Positions 12,336-21,812 of a stretch of 64,000 bases of DNA are shown piece after piece. The stretch's first letter is position 1; each line of letters starts with the position of its first letter. Origin of the DNA: Panagrolaimus kolymaensis (taxonomy: Eukaryota > Nematoda > Chromadorea > Rhabditida > Panagrolaimidae); the NCBI GenBank assembly GCA_028622995.1, contig JAJQJQ010000118.1, positions 1-64,000 of the forward strand, in the 5' to 3' direction. The notes beneath the pieces are model-generated. The model worked only from the letters and a program-made list of their open reading frames with translations, ran no database searches and was not told the origin of the DNA. The translations under genes and the position numbers were made by a program.

Positions 12336-14189
12336 CTAAAATCTTATTTTATTGCGCAAGTTTACTTTCAGGTTCGCCTCAGCATGACTAACACAAATAA
12401 TCGTATAACTTGCTTGTAGTTCACAAAGAGCTTTTTGACTTCCACCTGGTTGTTGAGGATCATCTAGTAATATTCGCCTTCGATAAGCTTCAGTAATTTC
12501 ATCATAAGGTGCGTTATAAGCAATTCCAAGATATTTATAAGCGTTTTCAAGAGCTTGAGTTGGGGGTAAATTAAATATTTTTTTACAAAGATATTTTGTG
12601 AAATGTTTACTAATTTTTGCTGCAATAAGTGCTCCTGCAATTCCACATGCAACCGCTCCAATGGGTCCTGCAACCATTCCACCGATAGTTGCGCACCCTA
12701 CTGCAGCACCAAAGCAAATAGCAGTATCTGAGGTAGTTTTTACAACATTTTGAATTGCTCGTTTTCCAGAAATTTGATGAGTAAACCATAAATAAAGTGA
12801 ACGCAAAACTTGATATCCCATGGGAAACAAAACTAATATGATAGTTAAAGTGCCTCCATATTTTGCAAGACTTCCTATACCCGCAATAATTCCATCCACA
12901 GTTTCGCCTCTTATGAAACGACTTAAAAATCCAACTTGTTGAACTGAGCTTCGAAGAAAATTTAAAATGGCTAGCTTCGAAGCTAAAGGGATTTTAAACC
13001 AAATTCCAGCAAATTGTGGAAGAAATCTTAACAGAACATTTTGCTTTTTTTCTTCAACCATTTTTAGAAATTCATTTTCACCTAATCCTTCACATCCCAT
13101 TTCTTCAATGAATTTTACACCATCACGCAGAATTTTTGAAGTATCATTTTCTCTGCATTGGTGAATGATAGTATCACAGTAAAGGCGAAAACTCTAAAAG
13201 CTTTTAAAATTTATTTTGTTTTAAAGTAGAATTAATTAATTTAGTTACTTCCTCTTTTGCAATTAAATCAGCAAGAATATTCCAACACCAAGAATTTTCT
13301 CGACAACCATATTTATTTTCTTCTTGTCCCAAATGACAGAAAAGGAATGTTTGACTTTCTTCGTTATCAGCGTAAATTTCAGCTATTAAAGGAAGGATGG
13401 CACAATATTTATTAGTTTCTAAAAATAACCAACATTATTGCTTATTAAGTTAAAAAATGTAATAATACCTTCATTTTCTGTTTCAACATTCGGATTATCT
13501 TCTACAGAATCATTATCTGAATCAGATTCAGATCCATAATCCGAATGATTATCTTCTACTTCTTCTACTTCTTCTTCTTCTTCTTCTTCAGTATTTTCGA
13601 TAGTAACATCTCCCACAATGTCAGTGTTATTTTCAGGGCCGTTTGTATTATTCAATGGATTTGTTAGTAAAAGATTTGGAAAAACTTCTACATCATCACC
13701 ATTGACGGCATCCTTCATTTTTATTTCTCCTTTTTCATACTGCTTTAATGCCTTAAATAATTTAAAAAATTATTGATACATTTAAGAAATATTATATTTA
13801 CTTCTGTTTGTTTTTGGAGATTCGCGAGTATATTTAAGTATGCAGGATTGTCAACATTACATTCGCTTGGCTTTGCAGCTAAATAACGTAGGATCATTTC
13901 AAGGGTTTCTGCATTGTCGGTATAATTTTTTGGAATATTTTTAAGGACTTCTTTATACTTTTCTTTGTCTAAATTCAAATGGATTTATATTTTTAAGAAA
14001 ATAATATTTAAGTTTACTACCTTCATTTTTTGGTTCAGCTTTAGCTTGTGCTATTTCTACTTTTTGAATTTTAGCACTACCAGCAATGATTGGGTGGACA
14101 TTTAGTTGTTTTTGGTGAGATGTAAAATGGTTTTCGGGTGGACATTTAGTTGTTTTTGGTGAGATGTAAGATGGCTTTCGGGTGGACAT
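12336..14189 (-). CDS. Acidic, glycine-zipper membrane protein with degenerate J-like C-terminus
   Basis: Five exons on the minus strand: 14021-14189, 13802-13968, 13469-13751, 13249-13418, 12336-13193; 548 aa as drawn. Order of parts: a Lys/Pro-rich N-terminus inside the 44-bp repeat; a helical stretch (KEVLKNIPKNYTDNAETLEMILRY, in part); a Glu/Asp/Ser run; a Cys-containing region (CHLGQEENKYGCREN, WCWNIL); a hydrophobic segment LTIILVLFPMGYQVL; a Gly/Ala zipper (GGMVAGPIGAVACGIAGALIA); and YLGIAYNAPYDEITEAYRRR, which resembles helices I-II of a DnaJ domain. The HPD tripeptide expected next is absent (DDPQQP), so classic Hsp70 stimulation is unlikely. Probable role: a membrane-associated protein of unknown function. 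The 5' end is uncertain because the ATG lies in the minisatellite. Confidence 0.6.
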
Positions 14190-14500
14190 TTAGTTGTTTT
14201 TGGTGAGATGTAAAATGGTTTTCGGGTGGACATTTAGTTGTTTTTGGTGAGATGTAAGATGGTTTTCGGGTGGACATTTAGTTGTTTTTGGTGAGATGTA
14301 AGATGGCTTTCGGGTGGATATTTAGTTGTTTTTGGGTGAATGTTTAGTTGTTTTTGGTGAGATGTAAAATGGTTTTCGGGTGGACATTTAGTTGTTTTTG
14401 GTGAGATGTAAGATGGTTTTCGGGTTGATATTTAATGATTTTCGGGTGATTGTTTGATTATGTTTGGTTAGATATTTGGTTGTTTTTGGGTTGAAATGTG
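14093..14500. repeat. Minisatellite, 44-bp unit
   Basis: A 44-base unit (ggtggacatttagttgtttt + tggtgagatgtaaaatgg + ttttcg) is repeated head to tail. Copies start at 14093, 14137, 14181, 14225 and 14269, then a 66-bp variant at 14313 and another copy at 14379. A degenerate tail reaches about 14500. Copies differ at a few fixed sites (aaaatggtt, aagatggtt, aagatggct), which suggests higher-order amplification. Confidence 0.95.
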
Positions 14501-15750
14501 TTTTGGGGCCTGAAGGGCCCATGTGTAATTAGACCTATGGAATTGACCTCGAAGTGGTTAAGATGTAGCCGAATATGAGAGATATGGAAATGCATGGCCT
14601 GGGAAACCGTTGATTATTGGAGAAGATTTTTTTGTAAAATTTAGGAGGTCTGCCGTTTGCATGGCTCCAAAATTTACCATGAAAAATGGAATGTAAGCCT
14701 GTAAGGCCATGGACAATGTTGTTTATTTTAATTTTATTGTTGTAGACACGCATGGGTGTTTGGGCACTCTATTTTTTTCCAATTTTGCACCCTCTAAAAA
14801 AGCACATAATCTCCCCTTTGATAATTTTTTAGAATTCCTAAAACATGTGCACTCTCTAAGTTTCTCAAAAAATACCTTAATGTGTAAAATGTCCACGTTT
14901 TGATTGTAAAAATGTAACGGTTTCGAAGATTGTTTGTTTGTATGTTTAGTTTGAGGGACTTACCGAAGGTAAGGCCCCAATGTTCTTGTTGCTTCTTTAA
15001 AGGCAGAAAACGCATTTCCCACTTTTATGATTTGTTTGAATTTTTTGTTCTTTTTTTTTTAATTTCTAAAAAAATGGTGTAAAAACCAAAAATAATTGAT
15101 AAAGTTTTATTTATTTTTTACTTTGCCTACAAATTATTCAATACTTTCTTTTTATCAATGAGAGGAAATGCAAAAATCACAACGGCAAAATATATATTTA
15201 AACGGCAAAGCATTGTGTTCTAAACAACTTAAAATAATCCAATCCTCACGTTCAACATTTTTAAAACAAAAAACAGTGAAAAATAAAATTATATTGGACA
15301 ACAATTTATTTTCATTGACTTATTTTCAAAAGATAAAGAATGTTTTGAATTTAGTCAAACTTTAAAAATCTTTGGGTTATGCATAATAAAACCATTACAA
15401 TATTTTCCCTTTTTAATGATTTTAAACTTTAAAGGTCATTTTTTGTTTAAAAAAAGTTCATAGCTTCTTCTTCTTTGTTATTTTTGTTTTAACTTTGTTT
15501 GTTTTTTTATAAGAAAAAAAAGCAAACGAATGACAACATTCGATTTAATTGCATCTTTAAAAAAAATATTATTTACTCTATCACCGAATCAAAAAACAGT
15601 CCTTACTTCCTTGCAAACAAAACAGGTATTATTGTTTTTAGGGTTTGATAAACAAAATAAAAAATTAAGAGTATAAAAGGAAAAGAAAATAAACTACAAA
15701 ATTAAAAGAAGTTAATTTTATTTAAACTTTTTTATTTTGTTTTTAAAAAA
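14501..15750. other. Spacer beyond the minisatellite
   Basis: The part at 14501-14760 is less AT-rich than its surroundings and contains ggggcctgaagggccc, a near-palindrome. I recognise no gene or known repeat there. The rest is AT-rich. A TATA box at about 15672-15679 (tataaaag) lies 72 bp before the small gene at 15751. Confidence 0.35.
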
Positions 15751-15945
15751 ATGTCACCCAAATATTTTATTTTCATCTGTTTAGTGCTTCTTTTGGCTGG
15801 ACCTGCAACAGCTGGAATATTTGGTCGGAGCTCACACGAACAAGTTCGTCAACCTCGAGATGGATATTTTAAAACAGCTATGAAAGGCGCTGCTATGGGA
15901 GCTGTTTCATCTGTGGCATATCGGGCAATATCTGGGAAAAAATAA
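15751..15945 (+). CDS. Small secreted peptide
   Basis: A single-exon ORF of 64 aa. Residues 1-21 form a clear signal peptide (hydrophobic core FIFICLVLLLAG, Ala-rich end TATA before GIFGRSS). The mature part is about 43 aa and basic, with no Cys, and has a Gly/Ala-rich stretch AMKGAAMGAVSSVAYRAISG that could form an amphipathic or glycine-zipper helix. A TATA box sits about 72 bp upstream and an AATAAA overlaps the stop region. This is compatible with a secreted antimicrobial-like or cuticle-associated peptide, but I recognise no family. Codon choice is ordinary and there is no intron to support it, so the evidence is the signal peptide plus the promoter. Confidence 0.55.
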   Translation: MSPKYFIFICLVLLLAGPATAGIFGRSSHEQVRQPRDGYFKTAMKGAAMGAVSSVAYRAISGKK

Positions 15946-16574
15946 ACTTCTTTATTTTTTTATTAATCTTTTTATATTTAAAGGGAGTGTCCCAAACGAT
16001 GAGAATAATTTTACTACGACGGGTGTTCCTAGCCCGAAAGTTTCATTGTCTCAAAAGCTTACAAAGTGCTACGAATTTTTGTAGCTTTTTGTAGCATTTT
16101 GAGAAAATTTCGTAAGCTTTTGAAAAAACTTTGTAAAACTTTGTAAGACTTTGAGACAGTGAAGAAAAACTTTCGGGCTAGGAACACCCGCTGTAAGGGT
16201 TTTCTCATCGTTTGGGACACTCCCTTTAAAAAATATGTAAGTAACAACAATAAATGGCTTTTATCATAAAATAATTATTGCATTAAATGTTTTTAGCTTT
16301 TTATTATTTCGTTTTTACATATTCTACAAAGGAAGAGAGAAATTAGAGGCAAAGTTTATTTTGATTTATGTTTGGGGGAAAAAATGTATTTAATGTTTTA
16401 TTGTAATTCTCAGAGATACATAAAAAAACAACTATCAAAAGAAAATTTTTACAAAAGCATTTTTTTACTTTTTTTTTACCCCATTAAAACATCAAAAATT
16501 CGCATCTTTGAAGTTTCAATGATATAAAAAGATGAAGAGGAAGTTTTTAACTTTTTGTGTTTAAAAAACGGAGA
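15946..16574. other. Spacer with a MITE
   Basis: It contains the inverted-repeat element at 15981-16226. A TATA-like tataaaaa at 16523-16530 lies about 45 bp before the signal-peptide exon at 16575. Confidence 0.5.
15981..16226. mobile_element. MITE, Tc1/mariner-type, TA target duplication
   Basis: 246 bp. The ends are inverted copies: aagggagtgtcccaaacgat at the left, and its complement atcgtttgggacactccctt at the right. A second inner pair follows: gggtgttcctagcccgaaag at about 16020-16039, complementary to ctttcgggctaggaacaccc at about 16170-16190. Element ends are flanked by TA on both sides (15979-15980 and 16227-16228). There is no coding capacity. Confidence 0.88.
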
Positions 16575-18041
16575 ATGGCTTCTTCGTTTTTAGTTTTGTC
16601 TTTTGTTCCGTTTTTGCTTCTTCTTTTATATGTTGTTGGAATCTACGGTAATTTTTTAAAGTTATTTTACATTGAAAAATAGTTTTTTTAGGTATCCCTT
16701 TTGTTAGATCCCAAGGTTTCCCTCGGAATCTAAATTAAGAAGAAATAATATAATTCGCTTTTATTTAAAATTACAAATACAAAATAATAAAATTAGATAA
16801 AGAAAACTAAGCATGAATGATAGGGAAATGGTTCATCTTTTATACCAGTAGAAGTACAGCTAAAATTGGTGAATAGCTTATTTCCGGTTTCCGGTCAGAC
16901 AGACAGCAAGTACCAGTTAAAGATCTGCTTCTCGCTTTTAGTCATAAATAAAATGAATCATTAACAAAATTCAATTAAAGAGAAAACGTTGTTAGAGACA
17001 AATCTAACACCTTTTGATTTATACAAGCGTCGATATGACATCCAAAAATCAACAATAAATTCAACTTTTTTTCGACTTATTCCTGGAACTGCGCCTCTTT
17101 GGACACCTCAATGGAAAAAAATGTTTCCAATTTATATTAATGCAACGCTTAATGCAGTTATAGCTTCGGGCGTAACTTTTTCACCAGAGGACGATGCTGC
17201 ATTTCGAAAATATGCGGAAGTGGTTGAAGTCTATTATGAAGATACATATAATGTTCAAAACGTAACACGAATTATGCATACTTTTGGGTATTATCAAACT
17301 GGAACATATATTCTTGAAAATGTTTATAATGAACTCAAGTGGAAAAATGTTACAACTTGGGGCCCAGTTGAAAGTGTTCTTACTATTCAAACTCCAGTTT
17401 GGAATGAGCTTATATGGAACATTATTAAAACTAAAACCAATTTAGGATATTGTCAAGCTTTTTATTATTTGGGTTTAGTCTGCTCTAACAATGGACAAGA
17501 TCTCGTTAAAAATGCAACATTTTATAGCAAATATGATCCTGTATTGTGTTCTGTAACAAAGCAAACCATGGCTAAATGGTATGCCTTTTTACAAGATGTT
17601 CAAACCCTTTTCAAACGTAATGTATTTGCCAATCGAGGAATTGACCAAGAAGCATTAACGGCAAATAAGTTTATGAGATACGCAAAACTTTATCGTCCAA
17701 GCGTTTATGATGCATATTTTGAATCAACAACAAATTATCCATTAGTTCAAGCTATGAAAAATACTAAAAATTTACCCATTTTTACAACCCAAGAAAAAGC
17801 GTATATTACGCAAGTGGCAGTGAATTTCCAAACTGAATTTCCAAATTTAGCAACCATTCAAGCGCGTCAAGATTTCATGTCAAAGAAATTCAGTGAAATC
17901 ATTGATCAAAAACCATCCAATTTTGAAACTTTCTCTAAAATCCCTTTGAACAATAATGAAGGGCAGTTTTATGATTTAATTATTTGGACTTGTCAAAAAG
18001 TTGAATTGGAAGCGCAATATCAAAAAGCTTTGGCTTCTTAA
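16575..18041 (+). CDS. Secreted protein of unknown family
   Basis: Exon 2 (16996-18041) is a long, clearly coding frame (348 codons) with no in-frame ATG of its own after an upstream stop at 16962. I join it to the exon at 16575-16647, which encodes MASSFLVLSFVPFLLLLYVV, a signal peptide. That exon ends in phase 1, and the acceptor ttgttag at 16995 gives the matching phase, so the model is 372 aa. The mature part has N-glycosylation sequons (NST, NAT, NVT), few Cys and many aromatic residues. It looks extracellular. I do not recognise the family. An alternative acceptor at 16691 would give a 38-aa peptide ending at 16738. The join is inference from phase and signal peptide. Confidence 0.6.
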
Positions 18042-18267
18042 TTTTGTGGCTTTCAATTTTGACTAAAAAAATTTTTTATATTGAAATTGGCAGAAATCTT
18101 TTTTTAATTGTTTATTAATAAATAAATTTTGCATATATTTTTGATGAAAAAAGTAAAAATGCAAAAAATTATAAAAAAGCATTGTTATTTCTTTTTTTAA
18201 ATGAAGATTTAACCAAAAAAATGAATAAATATTGTTTATGCGAGAAAAAAAAAACACAAATTTATCT

Positions 18268-18954
18268 TCAAAACCGTTCAATTATAAAAGCTTTTCGAGG
18301 CTCAATTAATTCGACTTTGATGCTTGAATAACTCTTATTATAGTAAATTAATTGATGCATGTTTTTGGTTTTTGTTAATTCATTATTTTCATTTATGTCT
18401 TTACAGTATTTGGAAAGTCGCTTTCTAAAGTCACCAGAAACATGTGGAGTAAACGAAAGTTTGACTTGCATTTTCCATGGTTTCTAAAAAATTTTTAATT
18501 AAAATATTGTACTTCCAAACAAATGTATTTTAGCCACCTTTAAACCATCAAAGAATTCTTCAAAATTAAAAGTTTCTTGAAGAATGGAAAGTTTAAATTT
18601 CTCCAAATTATGAAAATGTTGAATTTGAATTAATTTATTAATTGTTTCTGATGTGACTGAATCATTCTCTTCAATTACATTATTATATTTAAAAGATTTA
18701 AGATTTGGTAAATTTTTAATTATTTCATCAATTTGCATAATTCTTGTTCCTTCTTTATTGTACAAAACACTAGCAATATAACAAAATTCTTTAATAGTTC
18801 CGGATGAAGTAAAAATTTTAAATTCATCAAAAGTTAAAACTTGGCTCCACAAAAACAGCAAAGTTAAATCACATCGATAAATTTTTTTGCTTAAAGATGA
18901 CGCAAAAGAAAAGCTTTTAGGGTAATATTTGTCAAAAGTTCCATACAACCACAT
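18268..18954 (-). pseudogene. F-box-like gene, C-terminal half
   Basis: Exons 18538-18954 and 18268-18483, joined in phase 0. The protein (MWLYGTF...IYRCDLTLLFLWSQVLTFDEFKIFTSSGTI...DEIIKNLPNLKSF...FDGLK|KPWKMQVKLSF) aligns along its length with the C-terminal halves of the genes at 30381 and 31473, including the intron before KPWK. The N-terminal half with the LP/IP..II.YI pattern is missing. Homology can be followed upstream to about 18985 on this strand (TPFLVPKTTKMWLYG) and then meets a UGT exon on the other strand. It is therefore a truncated copy. A 206-aa product starting at the ATG at 18954 is possible. Confidence 0.65.
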
Positions 18955-18973
18955 TTTTGTTGTTTTCGGAACT

Positions 18974-19752
18974 AGAAAGGGTGTAATTTTATTTTCTTTC
19001 GGCTCAGCTGTTCAAAGCTTTTTGATGAAACCAGAAATGAAAAAGGCATTCTTGGAAGCATTTGCTTAATTTCCTGAAATTAATTTTATATGGAAATATG
19101 AAAAAGATGAACATCAAATTGCTAAAGGATATAAAAATGTTTTCACTGGAAAATGGCTACCACAAAATGATATTTTAGGTAAGTAAATATCCCCACATGC
19201 AAAAAAAAATTTTGATTGAATTTATTTTTTTTAGACCACCCAAAACTTTTGGCTTTTATTTCTCATGGTGGAATGAATTCGGTGATGGAAGGAGCAACCA
19301 AGGGAGTGCCAATGATATGTATCCCAATTTTTGCTGATCAAACTCGAAATTCCTTATTACTTCAAAGGAGAGGAACCGCAATAAAAATAGATAAAACTGA
19401 AATCGCTAAAGAAAGTTTAGTTGTAGCAATCAAAGAAATAATTAGCAATAATAATTATCGAAAAAATGCTCAAATGCTTTCTAAAATGGTTCATGCAAAA
19501 CCCACACAATCTGAAGAAAGAATAATAAAATATGCAGAATTTGCCGCTCAATTTGGTGATACTGGAACCTTACAAACTCAAGGAAGATACCAATCTTTTA
19601 TGATTTTATATTCATTGGATGTTATTTTAACTATAGTGATTTTATTTGCTTTGGTTACTGTTTTCCTCATATGGGTTATCAAAAAATTACTTAACTTTTT
19701 AAAACGCAAACTTTCTGCTTCAATTATTGTTCAAAAGAAAAAGAAAGCATAA
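18974..19752 (+). pseudogene. UDP-glucuronosyltransferase, C-terminal half
   Basis: Two exons, 18974-19178 and 19235-19752. The first gives RKGVILFSFGS...KKAFLEAF, then an in-frame TAA (19067-19069) where the family has a charged residue, then FPEINFIWKYE...GKWLPQNDIL. The second gives the UGT sugar-donor signature (FISHGGMNSVMEGATKGVPM) and a C-terminal membrane anchor (VILTIVILFALVTVFLIWVI) with a basic cytosolic tail. This is the UDP-sugar binding half. The N-terminal acceptor-binding half and the signal peptide are absent, because homology ends at 18974 against an F-box-like fragment on the opposite strand. It would be a pseudogene unless exon 2 is used by another transcript. Confidence 0.8.
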
Positions 19753-21103
19753 AAAAAGTTATTATTTAAGAATTAGTATTATAATTTTTTTATTAAGAGG
19801 TAAACGTTTTATTATCGTTAAGTGGTAAATAATTTTTTCATTAAAATATTAAACTTTTTTTTGTTTTTTAGTGATCAAAAACTGATTCAATAACTGTCAT
19901 TATTTACTAAGTCTATGAACGTATTTTATGAGAAATATATGTAGTAAGCATACAATATCAATTCCAAGTAATCAATTTGCTAATGGAACTGAAAATCCAC
20001 ATTTTTATTTGTACTTAACATATCCAATAACTATTTTTTTATATGATTTTTTGTTATTTAAAAAAAATTGAGAAGAAAATTATTCTTTCGCATAAAAGCT
20101 TTTATTTTCTTTAAAGCATGCAATCAAAGTTTATTGATTTTTTTTCCGTTTTTATGACGAACGTGAAAAAAATATACGCTTTTTTTCTTACAAAATAGAA
20201 GCTCTATTGCTTCTTTTTTTCTTCGAAGTTTGAATTTTTTGGTTCATTTTTTTTTCTCTGTAGTATGTATTTAAAAATAATGAAAATATAAATAAATCAA
20301 TGTTAAGCGATTGTGATAAAATTAATAAAAAAAATTAGTTTGTTTTTATTCTAGAAGTATTAAATAAATAAAAGTTTCCTATGCGGAGGAGTAGTAATCA
20401 ACAAGCATAGAATGATTACTAACCGTCACAATTATGTATTCGGAAGTAAAAATAATTAATATCTAATTTCTAATAAGTTCCATCATAACAAAAAAATTTT
20501 ACATTCCCATAAAGAAGAATTTCAAAAAAGTCATTGTTCCTTTTTCTTTGACTCTGTTCAAACGTGAGCCATAACAAGAACATCCTAAACCATGCAAACT
20601 AATTAATGCAAATGACAAAAGTTTAAACTTTAAACAATTGCTTATTATATTCTTCTTCACAAAAGAATACATTGTCTATCATCCTTCATTCGTTATTCAT
20701 GGTTACAAAAAAAAGTGAAAATTTTTCAACGAAAAAAGAAGAAATGTTAAAAAGTCTAATATTTTTTTTTCTTTTTTTGTATGTTTACGCTTTTTATAGC
20801 TTTCATCTCTTTCCCATGTAATATGGCCGACGTTCCTTATCGATAGTTATCGGACATGGAAAATAGAATAATCAATCAATGATGGGGCAAAAATGAAAAG
20901 CATCAAAAACAAAAATTGGAAAAAGTCTAAAGGCCCTTTCTTTGGAAGCTTTTTATTTTGTGAAAAATATCGATCAAAGAATGAACTAGTCTTTTATGTT
21001 TCTTTAAAAAAACTTACAAGGGAACCACCAGACATGTAAGTTCGATTTGGATATTTTGTTTCGGTAGAAAATTAATTTAGCACTTTTTAAGACATATGGC
21101 AAA

Positions 21104-21519
21104 CAGGGTTGCACGAAATTTCGTTTCGTCTTTCGCTTTCGCGAAATTTCGCATGTTTTTTTAATTTCGTTTCGTTTCGCGTTTCGCGAAATTTTTTAAT
21201 AAATTTCGTGAAACCTCTTTTTGGATAAAAAATAATAGAAAAAATTTGAAAAATTGTCATTTTCTGGGAATTTTTATGTTTGAGAAAAATTTTAGACAAA
21301 AAAAAGGTTAAACAACTGATGTTCGCTTAATGAAATTTAAAATAATATATTTCAAGCATTAATAGTAATTATTTTTTCGAAAAAAAATATCAGTATCTAT
21401 AAACAAAAAAACTAATTTTTACTTTCGTTTCGTTTCGTTTTCGCGTAATTTCGCGAAATTAAACTTTAAAAATTTCGTCTTTCGCGAAAGCGAAATTTTT
21501 CCAATTTCGTGCAACCCTG
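21104..21519. mobile_element. hAT-type MITE with 8-bp target site duplication
   Basis: 416 bp bounded by perfect 17-bp terminal inverted repeats (cagggttgcacgaaatt / aatttcgtgcaaccctg). The target duplication atggcaaa is intact on both sides (21096-21103 and 21520-21527). The interior is rich in ttcgcgaaa palindromic motifs near both ends and AT-rich in the centre. The only ORF is a short chance one. CAGGGTTGC-type ends and 8-bp duplications are hAT features. Confidence 0.93.
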
Positions 21520-21639
21520 ATGGCAAAATCTTAGCGGCGAATGGAAGATGAAAAAAAAGTTATGACTCCTCGAATATTCTAATTTTTGACGCTTTTCCTT
21601 ATCAGTTGCTAAAGCTATCTCCTATTTGTTGTGAGTATG

Positions 21640-21702
21640 GAGTAGACGAGAAAGGCGGAATGACCATGCGATGGAAGTCGCAGGTTCGAATCCGCCTTGT
21701 GA
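21640..21702 (+). other. tRNA-like sequence with B-box
   Basis: caggttcgaatccgcc at 21681-21696 contains a perfect pol III B-box (GGTTCGAATCC). A good A-box and a paired acceptor stem are not visible, and the T-stem has two mismatches. It is probably a tRNA-derived relic rather than a working tRNA. Confidence 0.25.
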
Positions 21703-21812
21703 TTTTTCCTTTTTTTGTCCTTATTTAATCGTGTTTTACCACTTTTTATGTTAAAAGGATTTTATAAAAAACTTAACAAAAAAATTTTTTGCCGTTAGAA
21801 TTTTAATAGAAA

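Larger units (their letters stand above)
19753..21812. other. Spacer with a hAT MITE and a tRNA-like B-box
   Basis: Apart from the MITE at 21104-21519 and a tRNA-like sequence near 21640-21702, I see only AT-rich sequence with poly-T runs and no convincing ORF. Confidence 0.45.

Noticed and set aside
14535..15015. Two minus-strand ORFs of about 73 codons
   Set aside because: No domain, no splice partner and composition like non-coding sequence. They lie beyond the minisatellite.
20820..20860. tatcgata-type palindrome as a regulatory site
   Set aside because: Short and isolated, with no gene nearby to regulate; not supportable.
21087..21299. Minus-strand ORF of 70 codons
   Set aside because: It is created by the inverted-repeat end of the hAT MITE and has no coding character.
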